DNA of 64,000 bases from Flavobacterium sp. MedPE-SWcel (GTDB taxonomy: Bacteria > Bacteroidota > Bacteroidia > Flavobacteriales > Flavobacteriaceae): positions 1-64,000 of the forward strand of contig MPCW01000012.1 in NCBI GenBank assembly GCA_001874325.1. The letters run 5' to 3'. The notes beneath the pieces were generated by a model. The model worked only from the letters and a program-made list of their open reading frames with translations. It was not told the DNA's origin and did not search any database. Below, piece by piece: positions 28,686 through 36,635 of this stretch. A program made the translations under genes and the position numbers. Positions within the stretch are counted from its first letter, which is position 1. The number at the start of each line of letters is the position of its first letter.

Positions 28686-28723
28686 TTGCTTTAAGGTCGT
28701 ATAATTTTACTTAAAGTTATGCT

Positions 28724-28771
28724 AAATGTCAGGTAGCTGACATTTATAAATTATCATGATAATTATATTTG
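28724..28771 (+). promoter_or_regulatory. Regulated promoter with two palindromic operators
   Basis: First palindrome AAATGTCAG-GTAG-CTGACATTT (28724-28745), whose core TGTCA-N6-TGACA has the spacing of Crp/Fnr-family sites. Second, a perfect 16-base palindrome AATTATCATGATAATT (28749-28764). The latter shares its last base with the -7 element TATATTTG (28764-28771). A regulator bound here could control the outer-membrane barrel gene; which one is not known. Confidence 0.55.
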
Positions 28772-28942
28772 ACTGAAAGAAAAATTGAACAAAAATTGCT
28801 ATGAAAAAGAAACTAATTTACATCTAGCTTTATACTTTGTAAGAATTAGCTTTTAACTATAAATTAGGAGTTGCTAATTTTAAAATTATCTTAGTTGTTG
28901 TAAATTAGTATCTTATTAATTATTTAAAATTAATTACAGCTT

Positions 28943-29842
28943 ATGAAATCGTATTTGTATGTAGCCCTAATTAGTGTGTTTTCGATAACTGCAGTAAACG
29001 CACAAGGATGTAGTGATGCAGGAGTTTGTAGTATTGACGGTCATTATGACGATGAGGTAGAAGTAACAAAGAATAGAGTAGAGGTAGGTACTGTTTTTGG
29101 TGCAGGAGATGCCGATATAACTTATATTGCTCCTTATGTTTCCTATACTCGAAATTTTAATGCCAAATGGGCTACTTCAGTAAAAATAACTTCATCATTT
29201 GCTTCTGGTGATTTTGGCGATAAAGGATCTATAGGAGATGCTTTTCTTACGGCAAATTACAGACCGCAGAGTACAGAAAGTATGCTTAAGTGGAGTTATA
29301 CAGCAGGAATTAAAATTCCTTTTAATAATGCTGACCTTGATATAAATGGTAACCCTTTACCAATGGATTACCAGAGTAGTTTAGGTACATACGACTTTCT
29401 TGGTGGAGTAAGTGCTAATTATAGAAAGTGGGATTTTAGTGCCGCTATACAAGTGCCAGTAATTAACGAAAATGAAAATAGGTTTGTAAGAGAAGGTTCA
29501 GGATCGACTGATTTTGTAACAACCAATCTTTTTGAGAGAAAACCAGACGCATTACTGCGAGGTATTTATACTATAACTAAAAACAAGTTTACATTTAAAC
29601 CTAATATACTTGTTATATATCACTTAGGAGAGGATACGTATGAAGATGCTTTAGGAAATAATCAATCTATCGATGGTTCTGATGGAGTTACAGTTAATGG
29701 TAACCTTATATCATCATATAACTTTTCATCAGGGAGTAGTATTCAATTATCTATAGCTACACCATTTGTTATAAGAGATGAAAGACCTGATGGACTTACT
29801 AGAGCATGGACAGCAGGGGTTAGCTACATTGCTAGCTTCTAA
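28943..29842 (+). CDS. Predicted outer-membrane beta-barrel protein
   Basis: A 299-residue protein with a clear signal peptide (about 1-20, ending VNAQG) and a mature start GCSDAGVCSI holding a Cys pair. The rest alternates short amphipathic strands with Asn/Asp/Gly turns, and the final residue is Phe after YIASF, as in outer-membrane barrels. No named domain is recognised beyond resemblance to Bacteroidota transporter-annotated barrels. The promoter region upstream has two palindromes, suggesting tight control. It is followed by a hairpin at 29876. Function and substrate are unknown. Confidence 0.65.
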   Translation: MKSYLYVALISVFSITAVNAQGCSDAGVCSIDGHYDDEVEVTKNRVEVGTVFGAGDADITYIAPYVSYTRNFNAKWATSVKITSSFASGDFGDKGSIGDAFLTANYRPQSTESMLKWSYTAGIKIPFNNADLDINGNPLPMDYQSSLGTYDFLGGVSANYRKWDFSAAIQVPVINENENRFVREGSGSTDFVTTNLFERKPDALLRGIYTITKNKFTFKPNILVIYHLGEDTYEDALGNNQSIDGSDGVTVNGNLISSYNFSSGSSIQLSIATPFVIRDERPDGLTRAWTAGVSYIASF

Positions 29843-29868
29843 ATAAAAAATAAGAAAAAGGGTATATA

Positions 29869-29905
29869 AAAAAGAAAAGACTAGAGGTGGAGCCCCCTAG
29901 TCTTT
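29869..29905. terminator. Terminator hairpin, strongest on the minus strand
   Basis: Stem AAAGACTAG/CTAGTCTTT (9 bp) with a 12-base loop. On the minus strand it is followed by TCTTTTTT, so it can end the pentapeptide-repeat gene transcript; on the plus strand the tail is poor in T. Confidence 0.65.
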
Positions 29906-29986
29906 AGCGTTAAAAACCCATAACATGATTAGTAACGAGCCGCAAATGTAAGCTATTTAATCTGTTTAGGAATCATTTATTTACGT

Positions 29987-30559
29987 TTATTTTACAATTA
30001 AATCATGTTTGGTCAATAATCCTTTCAACCCTTCTACCGAAAATTTAGCTTTCTTTAGTTTATTCTGCTCAGGGTCAATAGTAAAGTTATAGCTACTTGT
30101 AAAATCTGCTTTATTTGCAATAGTATCAATAAGTACAGCTTGATGCATATTACAATTACTAAAAACAGCTCCAGTAACATCTGTTTTCATAAAATCAGTT
30201 GCTATTAGGCTACAATTATTAAATATTGTGCCCTTAAGTTTTAATGTGTATAGTTTTGCATAATCTAGAATGCAATCGTCAAAACTGATACGAAACAATA
30301 GAGGGTCACACATTGAGAAGTTAACCTCTGTAAAGTTACAACTTGTAAATTGTACACCTCTAAGGGATACATAATTTACTTTTGCTTCTGTAAAATTACA
30401 ATTGATGAAATCACAATCAATAAAACTTGTTCCCAGATAATTACATTGAGATAAGTCGCAATTTGTAAAAGTGCAGCGTTCAAAATCTCGATACATTATT
30501 TCATCTTCTAAAAAGGTTTTATTACTTACTTCAGTATCGATTATATATTTTGATGACAT
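29987..30559 (-). CDS. Pentapeptide repeat-containing protein
   Basis: About 190 residues from the ATG at 30559 (a TTG-started extension adds MLKIIF). Residues about 20-165 are built of pentapeptide-type units with Phe/Leu at the centre and Cys/Asn/Asp/Ser between, such as FTNCD, LSQCN, FINCN, FTEAK, forming a right-handed quadrilateral beta helix. Cys is unusually frequent. Some members mimic DNA and protect gyrase or topoisomerase IV (Qnr, MfpA), but nothing here marks that activity, and most chromosomal members are of unknown role. Confidence 0.85.
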   Translation of the reverse strand: MSSKYIIDTEVSNKTFLEDEIMYRDFERCTFTNCDLSQCNYLGTSFIDCDFINCNFTEAKVNYVSLRGVQFTSCNFTEVNFSMCDPLLFRISFDDCILDYAKLYTLKLKGTIFNNCSLIATDFMKTDVTGAVFSNCNMHQAVLIDTIANKADFTSSYNFTIDPEQNKLKKAKFSVEGLKGLLTKHDLIVK

Positions 30560-30739
30560 AAAAATAATTTTGAGCAAGTTACAAATTTGTAAATCTCTTG
30601 TTTTAAGTTGTTTTGTGATTTAATTTTATTTTTTTAACATTTTATTAAACCTTTTACTGTTATTGAAGTCATAATAGTAAACTTGGTTTGTTATTAATAA
30701 ATCAAAGTATAAAAAACTATAAATCAACACATATAATTT

Positions 30740-31930
30740 ATGAAGATGTATAAAAGCCTTTTAATGCTGCCCCTTGTGTTATTATTTTCATGTAGTAATG
30801 ATGATGATACTTCAGAATATCAAGAAATTGTAGATCCATATGCAAGTATTAACGAAACCTTTGGCGCAAATATAAATGCAGAAGCACTTGCTAATTATGC
30901 TAATCAAGTAGTTCCAGCTTATATTACTAAAGATAATTCAGGTGGTAATATTATTACAGATAAAGGAGCTACGCTAGGTCGAGTTCTTTTTTATGATAAA
31001 AATTTATCTTCTGATAATACTATCTCTTGTTCATCATGCCATATGCAAGAGCATGCTTTTGGAGATCTAGCAATAAGTAGTACAGGTGTAAATGGTACTA
31101 CAGGAAGGCATTCTATGCGATTAATAAATACTCGATTTGCAGATGAAACTCAATTTTTTTGGGATGAAAGAGCAGTAACATTAGAAGCTCAAACAACAAT
31201 GCCTATACGCGATCATGGAGAAATGGGTTTTAGTGGAGAAAATGGAGATTTGAACTTTGATGATTTAATTGTAAAATTGAGCGATATAGGGTACTATCAA
31301 GAGTTATTTACTTTAGTTTATGGTACTGATGAAATTACAGAAAACAAAATGCAGTTAGCCTTAGCACAGTTTATAAGAAGTATTCAATCATTCGATTCTA
31401 AATATGATGTGGGGCGTGCTGCAACAGGAGCAGACCAACCAAATTTTGCTAATTTCACCACACAAGAAAATCAAGGTAAAAATTTATTTTTAGCTCCTCC
31501 AGCATTTAATCAAGGAGGAGTTAGAGTTGCAGGAGGAGTAGGTTGTGCTGGTTGTCATAGAATACCAGAATTTGATATAGATCCTGATTCTCGTAATAAT
31601 GGAGTAATAGGTGTGCTAGGAGGTGGAGGAATTGATGTCGAGAATACACGTGCCCCTTCATTGAGAGATTTGGTAAAAGCAGATGGTACACTGAACGGGC
31701 CTTTAATGCATACAGGAAGTTTTGCGACAGTTGAAGCAGCGATTAATCATTATGATGTGATAAATACTGGTAATAATAACAATCTAGACCCTAGGTTAAG
31801 ACCAGGAGGAAATGGGCAGCAACTTAATATGTCACAACAAGAAATAGCAGCACTAACAGCGTTTTTGAGAACACTTACAGGTAGTAATGTATATACGGAT
31901 GAAAAATGGTCTGACCCTTTTCTTAATTAA
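30740..31930 (+). CDS. Di-haem cytochrome c peroxidase, lipoprotein
   Basis: 396 residues of the CcpA/MauG family, reducing hydrogen peroxide with electrons from cytochrome c, or oxidising another substrate. The lipoprotein signal peptide ends at Cys18 (LLFSC) followed by Ser/Asn/Asp-rich spacer. Two haem c sites: CSSCH (Cys97, Cys100, His101) and CAGCH (Cys269, Cys272, His273). A RHSMRLINTRF segment and the DERAVTLEAQ...RDHGEMG block match the family's core. Attachment side (periplasmic or surface) cannot be told. A strong terminator follows. Confidence 0.9.
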   Translation: MKMYKSLLMLPLVLLFSCSNDDDTSEYQEIVDPYASINETFGANINAEALANYANQVVPAYITKDNSGGNIITDKGATLGRVLFYDKNLSSDNTISCSSCHMQEHAFGDLAISSTGVNGTTGRHSMRLINTRFADETQFFWDERAVTLEAQTTMPIRDHGEMGFSGENGDLNFDDLIVKLSDIGYYQELFTLVYGTDEITENKMQLALAQFIRSIQSFDSKYDVGRAATGADQPNFANFTTQENQGKNLFLAPPAFNQGGVRVAGGVGCAGCHRIPEFDIDPDSRNNGVIGVLGGGGIDVENTRAPSLRDLVKADGTLNGPLMHTGSFATVEAAINHYDVINTGNNNNLDPRLRPGGNGQQLNMSQQEIAALTAFLRTLTGSNVYTDEKWSDPFLN

Positions 31931-31953
31931 AGTTTTAAGTTGTTATACCGCTA

Positions 31954-31990
31954 AATAAACCCATTACAAAGAAATCGTAATGGGTTTATT
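31954..31990 (+). terminator. Terminator after the di-haem peroxidase
   Basis: A perfect 14-bp stem, AATAAACCCATTAC/GTAATGGGTTTATT, with a 9-base loop; the T-content of the 3' arm provides the tail. Confidence 0.75.
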
Positions 31991-32016
31991 ATTAATATAC
32001 TATTAACTAAACATAG

Positions 32017-32044
32017 TTGTAGCCATATTACTTACCTATATTTG
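32017..32044 (+). promoter_or_regulatory. Promoter of the sodium:solute symporter gene
   Basis: TTG at 32017-32019, a 17-base spacer, then TATATTTG at 32037-32044; ATG 29 bases further on. This is a good match to the Bacteroidota consensus. Confidence 0.65.
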
Positions 32045-32072
32045 CCGATATACATAACCAGAAAAACCATTT

Positions 32073-33512
32073 ATGGATATCCATTATATAGATCTTATAA
32101 TATTTGTTGTTTATTTAGTGATAATGCTTGGAATAGGTTTCTATTTCATGAAGCGAAATAAATCTAAAGAAGATTATTATGTAGGAGGAAGAAATATGTC
32201 AGCAGGGCATATAGGCTTATCTGTAGTAGCTACCGATGTTGGAGGTGGTTTTTCTATAGGTCTTGGAGGCCTTGGTTTTATGATGGGACTTTCGGGGAGC
32301 TGGATGCTTTTTACAGGGTTATTAGGCGCATGGATAAGTGCTGTGTTTTTAATTCCTAAAATATATCCAATAGCTAAAAAACATCAGTTTTTAACTTTTC
32401 CACAGTCATTAGCATTTCATTATAATAAAAAGGTGGCTCTTGTAGCAGGTATTATATCTTTAGTAGGATATATTGGTTTTACGAGTTCTCAAATATTAGC
32501 AGGCGCAAAATTAGCATCGGCTACTTTTCCATCAGTATCAATATTAAGTGCCATTTTAATAATGGGAGTAATTGCCATAATATATACCGCTGTAGGTGGT
32601 ATTAAGGCAGTAATTTATACCGACACGATACAATGGATCATCTTAATGGTTGGTCTTATATGTATAGGTATCCCTTTAGGCTATGCTTACATTGGTGGTT
32701 GGGAAGCTATTAGTAGCACGTTACCCGATAGTTTTATGTCGCTTACTAATATTAAACCTGTACAGTTTTTTAATTGGATAATTACTATTGTACCTATATG
32801 GTTTGTAGGAATGACACTTTATCAGCGTATTTATGCTTGTAAAGATGAAGCTACTGCTAAAAAAGCTTGGCGTATTGCAGGGCTTTTTGAGTGGCCTATA
32901 ATGGCATTTATGGGTATTGCATTAGGGTTATTTGCAAGAGTGGGGTATGAGCAAGGTATGTTTACCGATATAGGTTATGCACCTGGTGTACCTATGGATT
33001 CTGAGCTTGGTTTACCATTGTTTTTACGTAGTATATTACCAGTAGGGTTAATGGGGTTAATGCTTTCAGCTTATTTTTCAGCTATAATGTCTACAGCAGA
33101 TAGTTGCTTAATGGCTGCATCAGGAAACTTTTCTACAGATATTTTAGGCTTTTTTAAAGGCAAGAAAAAGTTTGATACTATTAAGAATTCACAAGTAATA
33201 ACATTAATAATAGGGGCAATAGCGGTATTATTGGCAACCCATATGCAAAATGTATTAGAGCTGATGTTATATTCTTATGCTTTTATGGTATCGGGGTTAT
33301 TAGTACCTGTATTAGGAATGTTAATACTTAAAAAACCATCGCCCATTGCTGCTATGGCAGCTATGATTAGTGGTGGTACAACTACTTTAGTATTAATATT
33401 AACACAGGTTGAGTTACCTTTAGAACTTGATGCTAACTTTTTTGGTATTGTAGTTTCATCATTAGCATTTACTGTTTTTCAATTTACAAGCTTTAAGAAA
33501 GCGACCGTGTAG
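32073..33512 (+). CDS. Sodium:solute symporter family protein
   Basis: A 479-residue inner-membrane SSS-family transporter (LeuT fold) with about 13 hydrophobic segments. Seen: TM1 followed by KRNKSKEDYYVGGRNMS (about 28-44), a hallmark of the family; TDVGGGFSIGLGG (about 53-65) in the TM region carrying substrate and sodium ligands; YTAVGGIKAVIYTD (about 170-183); and AYFSAIMSTADSCLMAASG (about 334-352), the sodium-site stretch. The substrate (sugar, amino acid, solute) cannot be told. It converges with the LuxR-type regulator gene, 14 bases away. Confidence 0.9.
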   Translation: MDIHYIDLIIFVVYLVIMLGIGFYFMKRNKSKEDYYVGGRNMSAGHIGLSVVATDVGGGFSIGLGGLGFMMGLSGSWMLFTGLLGAWISAVFLIPKIYPIAKKHQFLTFPQSLAFHYNKKVALVAGIISLVGYIGFTSSQILAGAKLASATFPSVSILSAILIMGVIAIIYTAVGGIKAVIYTDTIQWIILMVGLICIGIPLGYAYIGGWEAISSTLPDSFMSLTNIKPVQFFNWIITIVPIWFVGMTLYQRIYACKDEATAKKAWRIAGLFEWPIMAFMGIALGLFARVGYEQGMFTDIGYAPGVPMDSELGLPLFLRSILPVGLMGLMLSAYFSAIMSTADSCLMAASGNFSTDILGFFKGKKKFDTIKNSQVITLIIGAIAVLLATHMQNVLELMLYSYAFMVSGLLVPVLGMLILKKPSPIAAMAAMISGGTTTLVLILTQVELPLELDANFFGIVVSSLAFTVFQFTSFKKATV

Positions 33513-33526
33513 TAAAAGTTCTATAA

Positions 33527-34201
33527 TTAATCATTTATAGTTTCTAGCGATACAAAATCATTTTGGATAGCGTATATAATCAAGCCAACCATATTTTTAC
33601 ATTCTGTTTTACGTAATAAATTATTTCTATGTCCTTCTACAGTTCGTACACTAAGAAATAGTTTATCAGCTATTTCTTGACCACTATGTTGTTTACATAT
33701 TAGTTTTAAAACTTCAACTTCTCTTTTGGTTAATTTTTCTTGATCAAACCTGCTTTTTACTTTTTTACCAGGAGCAATTAAATGGTTTTGTATTACCTGC
33801 ATTACATATTCGTTATAATAATACCCTACGGTATTTACTTCGTTTATTGTGGTTAATAAATCTTTTGGAGTGGTGTTTTTTATAACATATGATACAGCTC
33901 CCACATCTATCATATTAGCTATAAAAGAAGTTGTATTATAACTTGTTAGAGCTATTATTTTAATATTAGGGTGTGATTTTTTGATAATTTTGGTCGCCTC
34001 TACACCATTAATATTAGGCATTTTAAGATCCATTATAATAATATCAGGCTCAGTATTCTCTTTTAGTTTATTGATGAGTTCTTCCCCATCAGAAGCTTCA
34101 AAAATAACATCAATATTTTCTTCTCTTTGTAATATGAAAGAAATACCTTTTCTAAATAAAACTTCATCATCTACCAGCGCAATTTTTATTAAAGTATCCA
34201 T
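33527..34201 (-). CDS. LuxR/NarL-family response regulator
   Basis: About 224 residues from the ATG at 34201. The receiver domain has the acidic pocket DDE (11-13), phospho-acceptor Asp58 in IIIMDLKMP, Thr in ALTSY, and a Lys in YVIKNTTP. The C-terminal LuxR helix-turn-helix includes KLTKREVEVLKLI and SVRTVEGHRNNLLRKT. The start overlaps the kinase stop by one base (TAATG), so the two are coupled. An upstream in-frame TTG is less likely. It is the last gene of the four-gene cassette running from 36004. Confidence 0.92.
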   Translation of the reverse strand: MDTLIKIALVDDEVLFRKGISFILQREENIDVIFEASDGEELINKLKENTEPDIIIMDLKMPNINGVEATKIIKKSHPNIKIIALTSYNTTSFIANMIDVGAVSYVIKNTTPKDLLTTINEVNTVGYYYNEYVMQVIQNHLIAPGKKVKSRFDQEKLTKREVEVLKLICKQHSGQEIADKLFLSVRTVEGHRNNLLRKTECKNMVGLIIYAIQNDFVSLETIND

Positions 34202-35007
34202 TAGCAATTAAAGTTGAAGGTTATATAAGTTCCTTTATTTATAGCAGAGTCGATTGTAATATCTCCGTTTAAGAAAAAGATTCTAGTCTCTATGTTTTTC
34301 ATTCCAAGGCCTTTCTTGTTTTTTACATCTTCAATATTAAACCCTCTACCATTGTCGTTATACTTACATTGTATTGAGGTATTATTACCTTGAAAATTAA
34401 TTGAAATTTTAGACGCTTTTCCATGTCGCACAGAGTTATTTATTAATTCTTGTACAATTCTAAACACGTGGAGTTGCCTGCTAGAATCAAGCTGTTCAAA
34501 ATCAGCTTTATTTTCATAATCTACTATAGCAACTTTATTACTATTATATTCAAAGCATAACTCTTTTAAACCAGCATCGAGTCCAAACTTCTCTAATACA
34601 GGAGGTAATAAATCATGTGCTATTTTACGTGAATTTTCAAGTGCTTTACCCACAAGACTTATAATATTATCTGTTATTTCGGTTACTTCATCCTTATTTA
34701 AATCAGGAGTGGTAAGTAAGTGACTGTTTAAAGACACAATATTAAGTTTAGAGCTAATATCATCATGTAAATCTCGAGCTATTCGTTGTCGTTCTTCCTC
34801 TTGTACTAATAGAGTATTTTGTAAAAGCTCTTTTTGATATTGGAGTTCTAAATCTTTTTTTTCTAGTTCTTTTTGTACAATTTTTTTCTTCGAAAAATAA
34901 AAAAATAATAATAAAATGCTGCCCATAAACAGCATTAGGAAAATAACATAAATAATTATTGTTCCTGTTTCATTAGCTTTGGGTAAAACGTCACTTTCCA
35001 TTCCCAT
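34201..35007 (-). CDS. NarL-type sensor histidine kinase (HisKA_3)
   Basis: 268 residues. A short N-terminus, one TM segment (about 16-39), then a coiled-coil (about 40-70) leading to the HisKA_3 box EERQRIARDLHDDISS with phospho-acceptor His81. The HATPase domain has NNSVRHGKAS (N box), DNGRGFN (G1) and GLGMKNIETR (G2). It lacks a sizeable sensor domain, so sensing probably comes from the 7TM protein encoded just upstream, with which it overlaps by 52 bases in another frame. Starting at the third residue (Met, 35001) is also possible. Confidence 0.88.
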   Translation of the reverse strand: MGMESDVLPKANETGTIIIYVIFLMLFMGSILLLFFYFSKKKIVQKELEKKDLELQYQKELLQNTLLVQEEERQRIARDLHDDISSKLNIVSLNSHLLTTPDLNKDEVTEITDNIISLVGKALENSRKIAHDLLPPVLEKFGLDAGLKELCFEYNSNKVAIVDYENKADFEQLDSSRQLHVFRIVQELINNSVRHGKASKISINFQGNNTSIQCKYNDNGRGFNIEDVKNKKGLGMKNIETRIFFLNGDITIDSAINKGTYITFNFNC

Positions 35008-35612
35008 AAAATTAACAATTGGTAAACAATAAACAAAAATGCATTCAATTTCCAGATGTACATATTGATTTCATCGTTGAAAGACACAGTTAGTGTTGCT
35101 GAAGCAAAAATTACAGTACTACTTAACATGTACAATAATATACCTACTGTTGTATAGTGAAATGGCAATTTTTTTGAAAGCATTTCATACAGATAAAATA
35201 CGGCATATATAACCAATAGAGATGATGTTATTAAAAAGCCCAAGGAATTAAAATTATGATATAATTCAGGATATATACTATACTGAACTATTAATGCAAT
35301 AATGGTAGTTAATGATGTGTATTTAATTAGTTCTCCTGTTTTTCTCTTTACACGATTAATAGCATAATAAAAAAAGAAGCTTAATAGTACAAATCGAAAT
35401 AGTAAGTAATAATTAGATAAAAAGTGGTTATTATAGCTTTTATGTGCATAGAACTCCATGACACCTTGTATGATTCCTATTGTTAATAGATACCACATAA
35501 AAAATTTATAGGCTTTGCTATTTTTAGCAAAGCCTATACTATAAATTATAATGTTTATACACAGGATAACATAGCCTATATAAGACAAAACCCTTAGCAT
35601 ATCTGGATTCAT
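34956..35612 (-). CDS. 7TM membrane protein upstream of the histidine kinase
   Basis: 218 residues with seven hydrophobic segments spaced about every 28-30 residues and short polar loops; no signal peptide is needed. It resembles the stand-alone 7TM sensor-like proteins found beside one-TM NarL-type kinases in Bacteroidota, but no domain name can be assigned with confidence. It starts 14 bases after the small Cys-motif protein gene and overlaps the kinase gene by 52 bases. I infer that it is the input module for the kinase. Confidence 0.72.
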   Translation of the reverse strand: MNPDMLRVLSYIGYVILCINIIIYSIGFAKNSKAYKFFMWYLLTIGIIQGVMEFYAHKSYNNHFLSNYYLLFRFVLLSFFFYYAINRVKRKTGELIKYTSLTTIIALIVQYSIYPELYHNFNSLGFLITSSLLVIYAVFYLYEMLSKKLPFHYTTVGILLYMLSSTVIFASATLTVSFNDEINMYIWKLNAFLFIVYQLLILWEWKVTFYPKLMKQEQ

Positions 35613-35626
35613 TCAAGAAATGTTTT

Positions 35627-36004
35627 TTAATTTAATGGACTACCAGAATCACATGATGGAGGGCAAGGTCTAGTAAAATCGTAGATATTACCTCCTTCAG
35701 CAGATTTTTCTGGTAACATATCTACATAAGTATCTGTTGCAGCATCATATTTTGTACCTACAATCATAAGTTTCTCTACATTATTTTCATCAACGCCAAT
35801 ATAAGCACGAACAGCATCTACACCTTGTGCTAGCACTTGTGTTAAATCGTCTTTAGGTATTAAAAAAGCATGAAGCTCATGGTGCTTATTATAATTACCT
35901 TCTTCTTTTCTCCATTTTTTGGCCCATGCTTCAGCAGTTGGAAGGCTTATAGTGTTAGTCGCTTCAGTTGTCGATTTCTCTATGGTATTGTTTGGTTTCT
36001 CCAT
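35627..36004 (-). CDS. Small protein with C-terminal PCPPSCDSGSPLN motif
   Basis: 125 residues, no signal peptide or TM segment. Seen: a Thr-rich N-terminus, an AEAWAKKWRKEE helix (about 25-36), a central block AFLIPKDDLTQVLAQGVDAVRAYIGVD (about 47-73), and a sharply distinct C-terminus, YDFTRPCPPSCDSGSPLN, with two Cys four residues apart. From memory, similar small proteins with a PCPxxCDxxSPL ending recur in Flavobacteria, of unknown function. It is first in a minus-strand cassette with the 7TM protein, kinase and regulator. A minus-strand -7 element TACGTTTG is 48 bases upstream. Confidence 0.7.
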   Translation of the reverse strand: MEKPNNTIEKSTTEATNTISLPTAEAWAKKWRKEEGNYNKHHELHAFLIPKDDLTQVLAQGVDAVRAYIGVDENNVEKLMIVGTKYDAATDTYVDMLPEKSAEGGNIYDFTRPCPPSCDSGSPLN

Positions 36005-36051
36005 GAAATAATTTTTAATAGTTAAATGTTAAATTTAAGGAATTTATTCTA

Positions 36052-36059
36052 CAAACGTA
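36052..36059 (-). promoter_or_regulatory. TANNTTTG -7 element of the small-protein/7TM/kinase/regulator cassette
   Basis: Minus-strand TACGTTTG, 48 bases upstream of the ATG at 36004. No -33 TTG was found at standard spacing, as often happens at regulated promoters. Confidence 0.45.
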
Positions 36060-36284
36060 CTAAAATATTAGGTATTATATGATATATATCTAGCCTTAAC
36101 TTAATAGTAAAATAATCATTTTTATTGAAATTATTTATAAAGTATATAAACAGTGAAAATTAGTAATCATTATATTAATTTAATTTCTGTTTCTATTTAT
36201 TTATCAGGGTTTTACCTTTTTCAGGTAAATATACCTGGATAAAAAAACAGTAAAAATACGCTAGAACTATCTAGTATAATTGAA

Positions 36285-36559
36285 TAGTTTTGTCATGGTT
36301 AGTAATAAGAAATCAAGGTGTATTAATGAAAGAATAACCTTTTCTTATTAGATTAAATTTTGGTAATAATATTTTGAGATGTAAGATTTTACATTTCTTA
36401 ATTTAAGATATAAAAGTATTGGTCGGTTTCATTGTTAAGTAGTGAACATCTAGATGGTTTTTCCGTATTTTAACCACTAATTGTAGCAATCGATCAAATG
36501 TCTGATTTTGGGGAACAGGCAAAAAGGGGTGTAATTATTCTATGGATAATACACCCCTT
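36285..36559 (+). ncRNA. Candidate small RNA (weak)
   Basis: A -7 element TAGTTTTG (36285-36292) is followed by about 230 bases with possible paired segments and the hairpin at 36524-36559. There is no open frame of note. No known RNA family is recognised by eye, and the T-tail of the final hairpin is weak on this strand. Confidence 0.25.
36524..36559. terminator. Hairpin, terminator-like, stronger on the minus strand
   Basis: A 10-bp stem, AAGGGGTGTA/TACACCCCTT, extended by TTAT/ATAA past one bulged base, with a 7-base loop. The minus strand continues as TTTTTGCC. Confidence 0.55.
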
Positions 36560-36627
36560 ACTTCTTATTATATAATATGGTTTGATTTAGACTTTTAAAT
36601 TAAAAATGTATTTCTTTAGATCTTCCT

Positions 36628-36635
36628 TATTTTTG
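36628..36635 (+). promoter_or_regulatory. TANNTTTG -7 element of the M1 aminopeptidase
   Basis: TATTTTTG, 18 bases upstream of the ATG at 36654. Confidence 0.5.

Larger units (their letters stand above)
28636..28942. other. 307-base intergenic region between glyA and the barrel protein gene
   Basis: No gene-sized frame. It holds the glyA terminator (28661-28685), two palindromes (28724-28745 and 28749-28764) abutting a -7 element, a predicted roughly 165-base leader with an 8-codon frame starting ATG at 28801 (MKKKLIYI), and a loose inverted repeat (AATTAGC near 28842, GCTAATT near 28872). Confidence 0.6.

Noticed and set aside
29869..29905. tRNA or tmRNA-like gene at the hairpin
   Set aside because: There is no cloverleaf, no T-arm (GGTTCRANTCC-like) and no CCA end; only one stem-loop is seen.
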